The notes: a model not told the origin generated them from the letters alone. A stretch of 64,000 nt of DNA from Niabella yanshanensis (GCF_034424215.1 NZ_CP139960.1:1-64000); one strand, 5' to 3'; positions 10,701 to 20,327 are shown, numbered from the stretch's first letter. Numbers and translations: made by a program.

Positions 10701-11879
10701 ACCCCGGAAGAGCTGAACCGTTTGTCCGTTGAACTGGATTCGAAGGAAAAGGAATATGTTTCGGTAGAAGTGCTGAATACCGGCGATAATTTTTCGGAAG
10801 AGCAAATTGCCACGCTTTTTACCTCATTTAACCGTTTGTCTGCAAGACGCCCCACCTTTGAAGAAAGCTCTGGCCTGGGACTTGCTATTGTAAAGGAGCT
10901 GGTAGACACCTTGGGGGGAGCTATATGGATGGTGAATAAAATGAATAAAGTTTCGTTTACCATCTTGCTGCCTTTTAAAAGAGAGGCGAATCCGGGACAG
11001 GTGGGTGGAACGGTTTATGATTATACCATATCAGAATTAGACGACATGATGCTGGAAGCAGCGGAGCCGGATAGCGCCGGCAAAAATGCCAGGAAGGCCA
11101 ATAGCGTGTTGTTAATAGAAGATGATGTCTCCCTGAGGGCGTATCTGGAACAAAGACTGTCTGAAAAGTATAATGTATATACCGCAAGCGATGGAACCGA
11201 AGGGCTTACAAAAGCAGAGAAGATCTACCCGCAACTGATCATTACCGATTTGATGATGCCTGGCTTTAATGGGTTTGAAGTGTGCCGGCGCCTGCGACAA
11301 AATTTTAAAACCAGTCATATTCCGATCGTAATGATTTCGGGTAAAGGAGCCGATAACCAGAATAAGGTGAAAGCACTGGAAACGGGAGCCACCGTGTTTA
11401 TCGATAAGCCTTTCGATGTAAATTACCTCCTGCAACAAACGGAATCCATATTAAAGAGCCAGCAGGAACTAAAAGAGAAATACAGTAAAAGATTCTTAGT
11501 AGATCCTTCAAATGTTACGATTTCATCGATGGACGAAGAGTTGCTTACCAAGGCTATGAAATTTATTGAAGAAAATATTGATAATCCTGAATACTCGGTT
11601 GAACGGTTTGTTTCAGATATGAATGTGGGAAGAACGATCCTTTATCAAAAGATCAATGATATAGTGGGCATGTCTATTAAAGAATTTATTATGAATATCA
11701 GGTTGAAGCGCAGTGCCTATCTGCTTCAGCATTCCGATTCAACAATAGCTGAAATAGCCTACCAGACTGGGTTTAATAATGCCAAGTATTTCAGCATCTG
11801 TTTTAAAAAGCAATTTGAAATGAGCCCGTCCGAATTCAGGAAGCATGCTGCTTCAGGGAATCGATCTGTTTCAGAATAA
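7797..11879 (+). CDS. Hybrid two-component system regulator (propeller sensor, histidine kinase, receiver, AraC-type HTH)
   Basis: A 1360-residue one-chain sensor-regulator that controls polysaccharide-utilisation genes in Bacteroidota. After a signal peptide (MGRLRVTSLLSILAIVFFQEANA), the periplasmic part holds two-component-regulator propeller repeats (IWVATQTGLFLYDP, VWLGTYGGKLVYSS, IWIGTEGGGLNFWN, LWLGTLGGGVNVL) and a Y_Y_Y-type beta domain up to about 768. One membrane helix lies at about 777-795. The HisKA box has NISHDLKTPLT with phospho-acceptor His833; the ATPase N-box (NLFSNALKYTP) and G-box (SSGLGLAIVKEL) follow. The receiver (about 1103-1220) has IITDLMMPG with phospho-acceptor Asp1151, and the last 100 residues are an AraC-type double HTH (TIAEIAYQTGFNNAKYFS). 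It probably senses an oligosaccharide and activates one or more flanking SusCD operons; which ones cannot be read from sequence. Confidence 0.96.
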   Translation: MGRLRVTSLLSILAIVFFQEANAIDTTRYRFHVMPETSYYGGIQSIAKDSLGRIWYTGPDAVFVYDGSSFYQLNELASASEPGTKWRFGMLLQDKGGRLFLSTNHGLLEFDYSRFSFNMKVPGRIRSVRLNDDGNLIMLRDDSLLMYQPSTGKLQSFLLPKEGYFEHVLISKGWVLLSQAGKLTRFDTREKTFIDFAGLGSGNLANDVVSYGGLFYFLTGRAGIFAVAATGQIQRNVPVLANGNRSVIAKKLYLDPLGIMWVATQTGLFLYDPAHDSHTQLTMNLNDTYSLPNNSIWTIYADPDQGVWLGTYGGKLVYSSLYDKTVRYFKPGPESLNHPIVSSFAEDIPGNIWIGTEGGGLNFWNRQNNTFSHYLKGSANAPNSNMIKSLRFDQEKRHLYISAFSGGITRYDALSRQFNSLDFRNPYSQQPLTVYDFIQDDQLAWWMTDPDNMLFYKAQGEAAVGVASIQGADGKPIKLEIEALYQDAQKMLRLVTHDGLFIVNPVTRKVIQHYYLKDRPYAVNSLCCYRETADGDLWLGTLGGGVNVLKKDGSYINFNSSNGFPPKLVFGILEDSATKNIWLSTSEGIYYYEPSGNTFHKARFYSDNSCGSFYIRSAFKTSKGEMLFGGTNGFVIFDPASMGDNQQRPRVFFTGFLVNNLKVTAGSAHSPLSKDISGLSNNKDERINLASSQSNIEIRFSSNSYLEAEKNQFTYRMRGLSDEWQLLNRKQNAVQFFDLPAGDYVFEVKASNNDGLWGQDISRLYIHVDPPFFLSWWAYLCYSLIAMVLLFFVIRYYTNKKVFKERLALEAIKEQNMRELNQARTNFFTNISHDLKTPLTLVLDPLKQLKETLGANDKTSSYMQVIEKNVTRIQRMISQLLRFREIESQKITLNPQVADFIGFVKDVFGLFELYANRKEIETDMAAHQSQLLVAFDFDIIEKILTNLFSNALKYTPSKGYVGVRVYESTPEELNRLSVELDSKEKEYVSVEVLNTGDNFSEEQIATLFTSFNRLSARRPTFEESSGLGLAIVKELVDTLGGAIWMVNKMNKVSFTILLPFKREANPGQVGGTVYDYTISELDDMMLEAAEPDSAGKNARKANSVLLIEDDVSLRAYLEQRLSEKYNVYTASDGTEGLTKAEKIYPQLIITDLMMPGFNGFEVCRRLRQNFKTSHIPIVMISGKGADNQNKVKALETGATVFIDKPFDVNYLLQQTESILKSQQELKEKYSKRFLVDPSNVTISSMDEELLTKAMKFIEENIDNPEYSVERFVSDMNVGRTILYQKINDIVGMSIKEFIMNIRLKRSAYLLQHSDSTIAEIAYQTGFNNAKYFSICFKKQFEMSPSEFRKHAASGNRSVSE

Positions 11880-12206
11880 AAGGACTACTATAAAAATACT
11901 GCCCCGTTTTTCTATGACATCAAAGAGAACTCCGGCCCATAGTTGTGTAAGTTTAAAATAGTCTTTGACTGCACTACAGATCATGTTTTACATAGCTACT
12001 CTTTAAGCTTTTAGTTGAATTGATTTTTAATTAAAGGGTTACAGTAACATGCCTCAAAACCAATGCTAACAAAGATTCGCATAGCTCCGCAGATTTAAAT
12101 AATTATTTCGGCTGATAAATTTTTTTTGTCAGATCAGTACAAAGCAGGTCACCGATAGAAAAATATCCTTCTAAATTCACATCGGAATTGACTAAAACTA
12201 TTTTGT
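11880..12206. other. Intergenic region between the sensor-regulator and the next SusC operon
   Basis: A 327-bp A/T-rich non-coding stretch with no credible ORF. It should hold the promoter and any regulator-binding site of the SusC operon starting at 12207. I looked for the Bacteroidota sigma consensus (TTG, about 19 nt, TAnnTTTG) and found only imperfect matches (TAGTCTTTG near 11957, TATTTTG immediately before the start codon), none well placed, so I do not annotate a promoter. Confidence 0.5.
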
Positions 12207-15200
12207 ATGAATAACGATTGTAAGGGCCGCATCCGCCCTGTCTTATCATTGCCAATGATAATTGTGATGCTTTTGGCTTCTGTTATAGTTACTGCCCAGG
12301 ATACTAAACTGGTTGCTGGAAGAATAGTTGATTCGGTCAGCAGGTTACCTGTAGTTGGGGCCTCGGTTGCTATAACAGGCACCACCAATGTAACCAGGAG
12401 TAATGAGTCCGGGGCTTTTGTTATAAGCGCTGCTACAGGACAGGTTTTAGAGATTACGCATGTAGGGTATAAGACGCAGATGCACACTGTTGATGCCGAT
12501 TCTGTTTTGATAGAAATGGTTACAACATCTGAAGATTTATCTGATATTGTGGTGGTAGGCTACGGCCAGCAAAAAAAGGCAAGTGTGGTTGCTGCTATAT
12601 CCTCCATTAATGCAACGGCTCTTAAACAAACTCCGGCCGCAAATCTGGGAATTGCCCTTGCAGGCAGATTACCAGGTTTAAGTGTACTGCAACGTTCGGG
12701 TGTTCCCGGGGGTGAACAAATGGAGTTTTATATACGTGGACGCAGTACTGTCAATGGCCAGCAGCCTCTGGTACTGGTAGACGGTGTTGAAAGAGATTTT
12801 ACTGCATTGGATCCGCGTGAAGTTGAGACCATATCAATACTTAAGGATGCCTCTGCAACAGCAGTTTATGGAGTAAGGGGCGCTAATGGGGTGATTATGG
12901 TTACCACCAGGAGAGGACATTCAGGTAAGCCTAAAATAGATGTTACTTTCGAACAAACATGGCAGTCTCCAACGCGGTTACCCAAAATGACCAGTGCTTA
13001 CGACTATGCGCTGTTACGCAACCAGGTGGAGGTACAGGATGGAAGGCAGCCTATTTATACTGATGAAGAATTAGAGCATTACAGAACCGGTGACTTTAAA
13101 GAGTTGTACCCGGTAAGGGACTTTGTAGGTGAATTCATGCGGGATCTTTTCCCCATGAGAAGAATGAATGTTAACGTCAGCGGAGGTAACGAAAAAATGC
13201 GCTACTTTACTACGGTAGGCTACTTATTCCAGGAAGGAGTTTTTCGTATAGAAAAATTTCCTGAATATGATTATGATCCTACTTCTAAAGCGAACCGCGT
13301 CAACTTTCGTTCGAACTTTGATATAAATATCAATAAGTCGCTGAAGATGTTTCTGAATATCAGCGGCTATATGCAGAAGAAAAATGACCCGGTCGTTGTT
13401 CCTAATAATGGCGCCTATCTAAATGATATTAATGCTTATTCAACAGTAATAGGCTCTTTACTGCAAACTCCAAACAACTACCATAATGATATTACTCCCG
13501 ATGGAGAAGTATTGTCAACCTTTTTGAAAGGAGGTAATATTAATAATGTTCCCTACGGTATGCTGAACCGGTCTGGTTTTCGAAATACACTCACCAACCA
13601 GGTTACAGCAACCCTGGGCGCAGAACAGTCTCTGGCTTTTATCACAAAGGGACTTTCTGCCAGGGTAATAGCTTCTTACGATAATACTGCAGTTAATCAA
13701 CAGGTGCGCCAGAGAACGTTTCAGCTGTATGAAGCCAAAAGGCACCCTACTAATCCCGACTCAGTTATTTATGAACGAACCGGTACCAATCCCAACAGCA
13801 CCTTATCCGACGCCCAGTTACAATCGCAATGGAATTTGCTGAACATAGATGCGTCGATCAATTATGCCCGTTCGTTTGGTGATCATGATCTTACCGCAAT
13901 GGGACTGTTTACCCGCTATCAACGCGTGATTAATATTCAGCTGCCGTTTAACTATATAGGATATGTCGGACGTGTTACCTATGGTTTCAGGGATAAGTAC
14001 CTGGCAGAAGCCAACTTTGGTTATAATGGCTCTGAGCAGTTTGCTCCCGGTCATAAGATGGGTTTTTTCCCCTCGCTTTCTGTTGGATGGGTAGCAACCC
14101 AAGAGGAGTTTTTGCAAGATGCCGCGCCCTGGTTAACGTTTGCCAAAATTCGCGCTTCTTATGGACAGGTGGGCAACGATAATATGAATGGAGCACGGTT
14201 TGCATTTTTGACTTTGTGGAACGGTAGCCTCGAAAGCCAGATCGGAAATGAACAATTGGTTTGGGAAAAGGCTAACAAACTGAACCTTGGATTGGAGGCC
14301 CGTTTGTTCAGGGATTTCAGCCTGGAAGCAGATGTTTTCTATGAAAGACGTAATAATATATTAATACCAGCAGATGGGTTGGTACCAACTGGTATGTTTG
14401 GTACAGGTGGTGTATTTGTATCAGGAATTCTCCCCAAAATCAATGCAGGAGAAATTGAGAACCGCGGCTTTGAAGTAAGTGCAGCCTACAAGAAACTGAT
14501 CGGTAACGATTTTCGTTTCGATGTCAGGGTAAACGGTGCCTATAATAAGAACAAAGTATTATACCTCAGCGAGGTGATGCTGCCGGAGGAGTATGCTTAC
14601 AGAACGCGCAGCACAGGGCTTCCCCTGGGACAATATTTCGGATATAAAACAGCTGGCTTTTTTAATTCCGAACAGGATATTATGGACTGGTATGATCAGT
14701 CGGGTATAGGAGCAACTCCCAAACCCGGAGACCTGAAGTATATGGATATGAATGGCGACGGTATTATAACCGATGCAGATATGGTGCCATTAGGTGGCCC
14801 CGAATTTCCGGCCTGGACCTTTGGTGCAGCAACCAGCATATCGTTCAAAGGATTTGATTTTAGCATGATGTGGCAGGGCGTTGCGGAAAGAAGCTTTTTG
14901 ATTGAAGGCCAAAGATTTTTCGAGACTTTCAATTTTAATGAATGGCATAAAGAAGCATGGAGTCAGCAGCGGTATGATGCCGGATTGCCAATAACCTATC
15001 CGCGCCTGGACCCGGGTAGCAGCGCCAGTAAATTGCCGTCTGATTTCTGGAATGCGGATGGCAGCTATATCAGGTTGCGTAACCTTGAAGTAGGTTACAC
15101 GCTGAATAAAAGACTTTCAGGGAAGGTGGGTTCTTCAGCCGTGAGAATTTATGCTAACGGTTTAAACTTACTCACATTCGACAGATATCCTGTTAAATAC

Positions 15201-15278
15201 CAGGATCCCGAGCAAAACGGTAGTCTGCTATATCCCGTTTTTAAAGCTTACAATATTGGATTAAACGTAACATTTTAA
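12207..15278 (+). CDS. SusC/RagA-family TonB-linked outer-membrane protein
   Basis: A 1023-residue SusC transporter that opens the second large operon. It has an N-terminal hydrophobic signal (VLSLPMIIVMLLASVIVTAQ), a carboxypeptidase-regulatory-like domain (GRIVDSVSRLPVVGASVAI), a TonB-box-like region at about 113-122 (DIVVVGYGQQKKAS), a plug with YIRGRSTVNGQQPLVLVDGV and SILKDASATAVYGVRGANGV, and a barrel with the DMNGDGIITDADM loop and terminal YNIGLNVTF. The SusD partner starts 6 bp downstream, so the pair should be co-expressed. Because the sensor-regulator ends 327 bp upstream on the same strand, it is an obvious candidate activator of this operon. Confidence 0.96.
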   Translation: MNNDCKGRIRPVLSLPMIIVMLLASVIVTAQDTKLVAGRIVDSVSRLPVVGASVAITGTTNVTRSNESGAFVISAATGQVLEITHVGYKTQMHTVDADSVLIEMVTTSEDLSDIVVVGYGQQKKASVVAAISSINATALKQTPAANLGIALAGRLPGLSVLQRSGVPGGEQMEFYIRGRSTVNGQQPLVLVDGVERDFTALDPREVETISILKDASATAVYGVRGANGVIMVTTRRGHSGKPKIDVTFEQTWQSPTRLPKMTSAYDYALLRNQVEVQDGRQPIYTDEELEHYRTGDFKELYPVRDFVGEFMRDLFPMRRMNVNVSGGNEKMRYFTTVGYLFQEGVFRIEKFPEYDYDPTSKANRVNFRSNFDININKSLKMFLNISGYMQKKNDPVVVPNNGAYLNDINAYSTVIGSLLQTPNNYHNDITPDGEVLSTFLKGGNINNVPYGMLNRSGFRNTLTNQVTATLGAEQSLAFITKGLSARVIASYDNTAVNQQVRQRTFQLYEAKRHPTNPDSVIYERTGTNPNSTLSDAQLQSQWNLLNIDASINYARSFGDHDLTAMGLFTRYQRVINIQLPFNYIGYVGRVTYGFRDKYLAEANFGYNGSEQFAPGHKMGFFPSLSVGWVATQEEFLQDAAPWLTFAKIRASYGQVGNDNMNGARFAFLTLWNGSLESQIGNEQLVWEKANKLNLGLEARLFRDFSLEADVFYERRNNILIPADGLVPTGMFGTGGVFVSGILPKINAGEIENRGFEVSAAYKKLIGNDFRFDVRVNGAYNKNKVLYLSEVMLPEEYAYRTRSTGLPLGQYFGYKTAGFFNSEQDIMDWYDQSGIGATPKPGDLKYMDMNGDGIITDADMVPLGGPEFPAWTFGAATSISFKGFDFSMMWQGVAERSFLIEGQRFFETFNFNEWHKEAWSQQRYDAGLPITYPRLDPGSSASKLPSDFWNADGSYIRLRNLEVGYTLNKRLSGKVGSSAVRIYANGLNLLTFDRYPVKYQDPEQNGSLLYPVFKAYNIGLNVTF

Positions 15279-15302
15279 GGATCGATGCTAAAAAATAATA
15301 TT

Positions 15303-17087
15303 ATGAAAAAGGAATTCTTCTTACTGCTTTTTGGGATAGCACTCACAATGATGGGTTGCCAGAAGGTTTTAGAAAAAACACCGGACGGGCAAATAACAAT
15401 TGATAAAGTGCTCAACGATTTCGACAGAAGCAAGGGGCTGAGAGATGCTGTGTATGGAGAGGTGTATCAGGGCCGCGATATGATATCATTCGTTCATAAC
15501 CCCATTGAAGCACTAACCGATAATGCGTTTTGGGCAGCCACCTATAATGCTTACAGATGGCATAATGGATCTCTCTCCTTAACTGATCCGGTAATAACCT
15601 GGGATTGGTCTTCTCCGGCCGAGCAGCTCTGGCCAGACTTCTGGAGAGGTATTCGTCTCGCCAATAACGCCATCAAATATTTGCCCCAGTCAACTGTGAT
15701 CAAAGAACCCCAACGTAGTATATGGATTGCCGAATCACGCGTGCTTCGCTGTTGGTTTTACATGAACCTGTTGGAATTTTATGGCGCTGTCCCCTGGCTA
15801 GAGGAGCCAATCGATCCTAATTTTATGGGATGGAATGAATTTAAACGCCCCACTTTCAACGAAATTGCTAATAAAATTGAGGAAGAATTGCTTGCCATCA
15901 TCCAATCCGGGGTATTACCCGCAAAAGGTAATCCCGCTGCAAAAGACCCCAGGTATGTAGATAACGCGGTTGCATACGCTATTAGAGCGCGGGTACTTTT
16001 GTATAATGCAAGTCCGCTTAATAATCCAGAAAATGATGCGGCTAAGTGGACGCGTGCCGCCAATGCTGCCCAGGATGTGATTAATCTGCAGGATTACAGC
16101 CTGGTTCCCATGGAGAATTACAAACGCCTCTTTATAGGAGCTTATGCCAGCCCTGCTTCGGAGATTATCTGGCGGGCCTGGTCCGATAACTCTCATATCA
16201 ATAATACCAATGGCGTTAATGTGGGGCCTTATCCTTTTGCAGCAATCAATAATATATGGAACTGTGGCGAGTCGCCTACCCAGGAACTGGTAGACTGCTT
16301 CGAAATGAAGAATGGCGCCCTTCCTGTTACCTATAATGATGCTACCCGGACGAAGATAACAGTAAATCCTGCAGCAGCAGCTGTAGGCTACAGTGAGGAG
16401 GTAGGCGGAAACCCTTACGCCAACAGGGATGCGAGATTCTATGTAGATGTATTGTATAACATGGCGGATTATGGAGTGCCATTTAACGGAACACAGCCTT
16501 ATATTATCGAAACTTTCGTTGGAGGTAGAAATGGTTACAATGATGTTATATCCCGGGAAACACAAAACTCCTGTACGGGTTATTACAGCAGGAAAGATAA
16601 GCAAATTACCTATTGGGGACCCGGAACTGCTAAAGGGCATGAACCTACGCACTGGGTGTTTTTCCGCCTGGCCGAATTTTATCTTCAAAAAGCGGAAGCC
16701 TTATGTGAAACAGGAGACCTGGCCGGTGCTATGACAGCCCTGAATGTGATAAGAGCGCGTGCTGGTCAACCTAATATTCAATTGGTACCAGGTTTCACCG
16801 GATCCCAGGATTTCCTCAGATCCCGTATCCGCAACGAGCGCCGCGTAGAGTATTGCCTGGAAGGCCAGTATCGTTTTGTTGACCAGCGACGCTGGAAAAT
16901 TCTCAACCCAACCAACCGTTTTGTTACGGGTATGAGAATTACGAAAGGGGGGGACGGCAGGTTTAGCTATGAGAGAAGAAAGATAAGAGATTATCAATCT
17001 TATACAGACAAATACCTGGTAATGCCTATACCGCTTGAGGATGCCAAAAAAATGACCGGCATGTTACAGCCCGAAGCCTGGCGTTAA
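15303..17087 (+). CDS. RagB/SusD-family nutrient-uptake lipoprotein
   Basis: A SusD-type glycan-binding lipoprotein of 594 residues from ATG 15303; an in-frame ATG at 15285 would add six residues. I prefer 15303 because MKKEFFLLLFGIALTMMGC is then a clean lipoprotein signal, though the earlier ATG is also workable. Family motifs include AESRVLRCWFYMNLLEFYGA, ARVLLYNASPLNNPEND (a variant of the usual ASPLFNG), RLAEFYLQKAEALCETGD and NERRVEYCLEGQYRFVDQRRW, ending with LVMPIPLEDAKK. It is more divergent than the first two SusD proteins. It is the partner of the SusC ending at 15278. Confidence 0.94.
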   Translation: MKKEFFLLLFGIALTMMGCQKVLEKTPDGQITIDKVLNDFDRSKGLRDAVYGEVYQGRDMISFVHNPIEALTDNAFWAATYNAYRWHNGSLSLTDPVITWDWSSPAEQLWPDFWRGIRLANNAIKYLPQSTVIKEPQRSIWIAESRVLRCWFYMNLLEFYGAVPWLEEPIDPNFMGWNEFKRPTFNEIANKIEEELLAIIQSGVLPAKGNPAAKDPRYVDNAVAYAIRARVLLYNASPLNNPENDAAKWTRAANAAQDVINLQDYSLVPMENYKRLFIGAYASPASEIIWRAWSDNSHINNTNGVNVGPYPFAAINNIWNCGESPTQELVDCFEMKNGALPVTYNDATRTKITVNPAAAAVGYSEEVGGNPYANRDARFYVDVLYNMADYGVPFNGTQPYIIETFVGGRNGYNDVISRETQNSCTGYYSRKDKQITYWGPGTAKGHEPTHWVFFRLAEFYLQKAEALCETGDLAGAMTALNVIRARAGQPNIQLVPGFTGSQDFLRSRIRNERRVEYCLEGQYRFVDQRRWKILNPTNRFVTGMRITKGGDGRFSYERRKIRDYQSYTDKYLVMPIPLEDAKKMTGMLQPEAWR

Positions 17088-17123
17088 CAGATGTATAAAC
17101 TAAAACTACTAAAAATAGAAAGT

Positions 17124-18746
17124 ATGAAAAATTTTCTTTTCACACCCTTGTTGCTTTTGGTGCTTGCTGTTTCATGCAAAAAAGAAGAAACAGCTGCCCC
17201 GGTCGCAGTAGATGCCCTGGTTGCCTATCCCGGGAAAAACCGTGCCATGGTTACTTTTTCAGTACCTCCCGGAGCGGTAAGAGGCAAAGTGTTTTATAAT
17301 AGCGGCAGCTTTAAAGAATTTGATGTAACAGGTGCAGAACAGTCTGTTGTAGTAGACGATCTGTCTGAGCAGGAACATATCCTCAAGGTAGTTACTATAA
17401 ATGCAGAAGGCAGGGTTTCAGACCCCAAAGCTGTTAAGGCTCAAGTCTATGGTGCCGGTTATGAAGGGGGGCTGAAGCCGAGACGCTGGAAAGACCAGAT
17501 CAATCATTCGCCAACTTCTATAGAGATTGTATTTGAGCCGGCATTTGAGAATGAAACAGATGTGGTGGTTTTTTTTACCAATACATCCGGGAAAAAAGAT
17601 AGTGTTGATATGCCTGCGACCAATAATTCAATTGTATTGAATAGTATCGATATAAGCCAGCCGTACTATTTCTATTCCCGTTACAAGCCCGAAACTTCGG
17701 CAATTGATCATTTCCTGTCTTCCAACGTAGATGCAAAAAGCGCTTTGTTATTTAACTTTCAAAAAAGCGGTTGGAAAGTAGCGGGTGTATCTGACGAGGT
17801 GGCCGGACGCAGTGCTGCTATGGCAATTGATAATAATACCGCAACGCTTTGGCAGTCCTCGGCCTCGGCGCCTAAACCGGCAGCGCAGCACTGGATTACT
17901 GTTGATATGGGGACATCGAAGGTTATCGACGGTTTTAACCTGTTACATTCTTATACCAACGAAAAGTCGGCGAAGAAAATACGTATCGATATTAGCCTGG
18001 ATAACACTACCTGGACGACCGCCCTGGAGGGAACACTTAATGTTAGCTTTTTGAGACAGGTATTACCGCTTCAAAAATCGGTGAACGCCCGTTACTTCAG
18101 GATTACTGCTGTTGAAATGTTTGATGCGAATACACCGGGACTGGTATTTTCAGAGATCGATGTTTATAATGCACAAACCACCAGTGGGGATAATGGTCAT
18201 ACCAGCTATTCATCCGGCACCGCTGTAGCTATGACCAATGCTAAAAATCCATTTGTCGGAGATGGATCTAATCCTTTTCCGACACTGGGCGACTATCGCC
18301 TGCAGAAAGTATTGGGCTGGACGCATAGTACGAACGCTATAGCCACATTTGACAATGCTAAGTTATCATTGTTTACTGCATCTGTATGGGGATTGCCGGT
18401 TGTAACAAACGGAAAATTGCATCAAACGCTGAACCTGCAGCCGGGTAACTATGTCTTAAAAATTAATGTAGCCGGTGCAGATGGACCTGTAGATATTTAT
18501 GGCATGGTGGTTCGCGGATCCGCTCTCCCGGATTACGGTACTGTTACAGCGGCCAACACAGTAATGCGCTATGCTGATTTAATGGCTTTTCAAAATAAAG
18601 TGGTAGAGCTACCTTTTAATGTATCCGTAGCAGGGGCTGTAAGCATTGGAGTGGTGTATAATATCCGAAGTCAGTATAGTATTAATCAAAAGCCCTGGTC
18701 CACATTTACAATCAACGGCTTTGAATTAACCCGTGTGGTGTTGTAA
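17124..18746 (+). CDS. Surface glycan-binding-type lipoprotein: DUF4998, discoidin (F5/8 type C) and DUF5013-like domains
   Basis: A 540-residue lipoprotein from ATG 17124; an upstream in-frame ATG at 17091 would place 11 extra residues before the signal MKNFLFTPLLLLVLAVSC. The first 200 residues look like DUF4998 (VDALVAYPGKNRAMVTFSVP, with tandem Ig-like halves). Next is an F5/8 type C domain (AMAIDNNTATLWQSS, WITVDMGTSKVIDGFNLLHS, ARYFRITAVEM). The last 150 residues look like a DUF5013 jelly-roll (YRLQKVLGWTHS, LNLQPGNYVLKINVAGADG). No catalytic residues are evident. Its place directly after SusD is typical of a surface glycan-binding protein that helps recruit substrate. Domain names are from recall; binding specificity is unknown. 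Confidence 0.8.
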   Translation: MKNFLFTPLLLLVLAVSCKKEETAAPVAVDALVAYPGKNRAMVTFSVPPGAVRGKVFYNSGSFKEFDVTGAEQSVVVDDLSEQEHILKVVTINAEGRVSDPKAVKAQVYGAGYEGGLKPRRWKDQINHSPTSIEIVFEPAFENETDVVVFFTNTSGKKDSVDMPATNNSIVLNSIDISQPYYFYSRYKPETSAIDHFLSSNVDAKSALLFNFQKSGWKVAGVSDEVAGRSAAMAIDNNTATLWQSSASAPKPAAQHWITVDMGTSKVIDGFNLLHSYTNEKSAKKIRIDISLDNTTWTTALEGTLNVSFLRQVLPLQKSVNARYFRITAVEMFDANTPGLVFSEIDVYNAQTTSGDNGHTSYSSGTAVAMTNAKNPFVGDGSNPFPTLGDYRLQKVLGWTHSTNAIATFDNAKLSLFTASVWGLPVVTNGKLHQTLNLQPGNYVLKINVAGADGPVDIYGMVVRGSALPDYGTVTAANTVMRYADLMAFQNKVVELPFNVSVAGAVSIGVVYNIRSQYSINQKPWSTFTINGFELTRVVL

Positions 18747-18779
18747 CAGCAGGCACCTAAAGAAATATAGTTACATTAA

Positions 18780-20237
18780 ATGAGTAATGGAATGATCGTA
18801 CTTACGGCAATTTTATCGGCTTTGTTATCTGTAACTGCGGCCAGCAGTTGTGTGAAAAATGGAAATGAGTATACATTGGCAGATCTGCAGCTGGACCGGC
18901 AATTGTTGATTATGGAAGCAGGACAGGCGGAGCAGGTTCATGTAACCGCAATTCCGGAGGCAACGAAACAGGTAACAGTTCAATGGGCTTCCGCTGACGA
19001 AAACGTTGCGGTGGTTGATAATGGATGGGTAACAGCAGTTGGTGCAGGAGAAACAACCGTAACTGTAAGTTACAAAAACATACGTAAAACAGTGCAGGTT
19101 AAAGTGAATGGTCCGGATACGGATAAGAAGCTGGCGGTTCTCTTTGACAGGTCTCTTTCCAATACCCCGCAAGCAGAATTAATTTTAAACGGTGTCGCCA
19201 ATTATACTAAGCAGGGATTGAATATAACCGGTACCGCCAGTACGGTCAAACTGGATAAATTTTATGCTATTGCCGAACGCAAGGTACAATATCATATAAG
19301 GCTGTCTGCAGATGCAAAAGCTATATTTCACAGCAGCGAGAAAGATTTTAAGGCCTATGTAGATGTTGTTAATAAAAAAATAAGCATTGCGACCAGTCCT
19401 GTTACAGAGAAAAAAGTTGACTTTCTGAAAGCTGACCAGGACTATATTATTGAGATCTATCATGTATATCAGCAGGCAAGACTACGTATTACCGATATGA
19501 AGACAAAACAGCAGGCAGAGGTTTCGGCAGTGAATGACGGGCAGGGAGGTACCGGTAAAGGCGTATTGCAGCCGGGCTTTGCCGTGGGCATGCAATGGGA
19601 CTACTATTGCTTCGGTCTTTCAAGCGGAACATCCATGCTGGTAAAGCGAATCGCTGTCAGTGCTTTAAAGAAGAAAGTAAAATTGTTGCTGTATGGCGAT
19701 TCTATTACGCAGCCGGAAGGATATTTCCTGTCTAAGGATTTTCATTTAGCCTGGACGCAACAGGTAATCAATAAGCTGAGCGGCAATGCTATGTCGAGCG
19801 GGCGTGGAGGAGCACAGATTGATATGGTAATGAATTATATTAAGAATGAACTGCCCTTTATCGAAACAGAATATGTAATGGTCACCATAGGAACCAATGG
19901 CGGTAATACAGAAGCTAAATTAAAAGACCTCGTCAGTTACATCAAAGCCAATGGGGCGATACCTATTCTTAATAATATACCCAGTAACGAAAGCGGAACG
20001 CAGGTGGCGGTAAATGACCTGTTGGCCAAAGTGAGGAATGACATGAATATAAAAGGATGCCGGTTCGATTTACCTACTTCTATAGATGGTGATGGCAAAG
20101 TGGTAGATAAATCTACTATGTATTGGGAGGATTACAGTGGTAGCTATGGATGGCAGATTTATCATCATCCCAATGAAATCGGGGGTGTTAAAATGTTTCA
20201 GCAAACACTGATTGATTTACCGGTTTTATATCAATAA
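18780..20237 (+). CDS. Lipoprotein SGNH/GDSL-family hydrolase with Big_2 Ig-like domain
   Basis: A 485-residue exported protein with signal MSNGMIVLTAILSALLSVTA and a likely lipobox at ASSC. Residues of about 30-110 form a bacterial Ig-like (Big_2) domain (VQWASADENVAVVDNGWVTAVGAGETTVTV). A beta-rich segment of about 115-295 may be a laminin-G/concanavalin-like sandwich. The C-terminal 190 residues are an SGNH hydrolase: LLYGDSITQ with nucleophile Ser308, SSGRGGAQID as the Gly block, VTIGTNGGN as the GxN block, and YHHPNEIGG with His463 as the catalytic His. Such domains remove acetyl or other acyl groups from glycans, so it probably deacylates the substrate of this locus. The acyl group is not known. 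The gene follows the glycan-binding lipoprotein by 33 bp. Confidence 0.82.
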   Translation: MSNGMIVLTAILSALLSVTAASSCVKNGNEYTLADLQLDRQLLIMEAGQAEQVHVTAIPEATKQVTVQWASADENVAVVDNGWVTAVGAGETTVTVSYKNIRKTVQVKVNGPDTDKKLAVLFDRSLSNTPQAELILNGVANYTKQGLNITGTASTVKLDKFYAIAERKVQYHIRLSADAKAIFHSSEKDFKAYVDVVNKKISIATSPVTEKKVDFLKADQDYIIEIYHVYQQARLRITDMKTKQQAEVSAVNDGQGGTGKGVLQPGFAVGMQWDYYCFGLSSGTSMLVKRIAVSALKKKVKLLLYGDSITQPEGYFLSKDFHLAWTQQVINKLSGNAMSSGRGGAQIDMVMNYIKNELPFIETEYVMVTIGTNGGNTEAKLKDLVSYIKANGAIPILNNIPSNESGTQVAVNDLLAKVRNDMNIKGCRFDLPTSIDGDGKVVDKSTMYWEDYSGSYGWQIYHHPNEIGGVKMFQQTLIDLPVLYQ

Positions 20238-20327
20238 TACCTCATCAAAGCATGTAGGCGAACTTACCTGAGAACCTGAATTACCGGTAATCTTTAACCG
20301 TAAAAACATGCTACTTAAAAAAAATAC

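Noticed and set aside
11880-12206. Bacteroidota-type promoter box ahead of the second SusC
   Set aside because: Matches such as TAGTCTTTG have the wrong internal spacing or no TTG element at the right distance, so no promoter is called.
15915-16688. A 257-codon open frame on the minus strand
   Set aside because: It lies wholly inside a SusD gene with strong family motifs, lacks any recognisable domain, and is explained as an antisense shadow of the coding frame.
20281-20290. Perfect 10-bp palindrome TTACCGGTAA between the SGNH and phosphodiester glycosidase genes
   Set aside because: A 10-bp palindrome is expected by chance several times in this much sequence, it sits inside an operon, and no second copy with a sensible location was seen.
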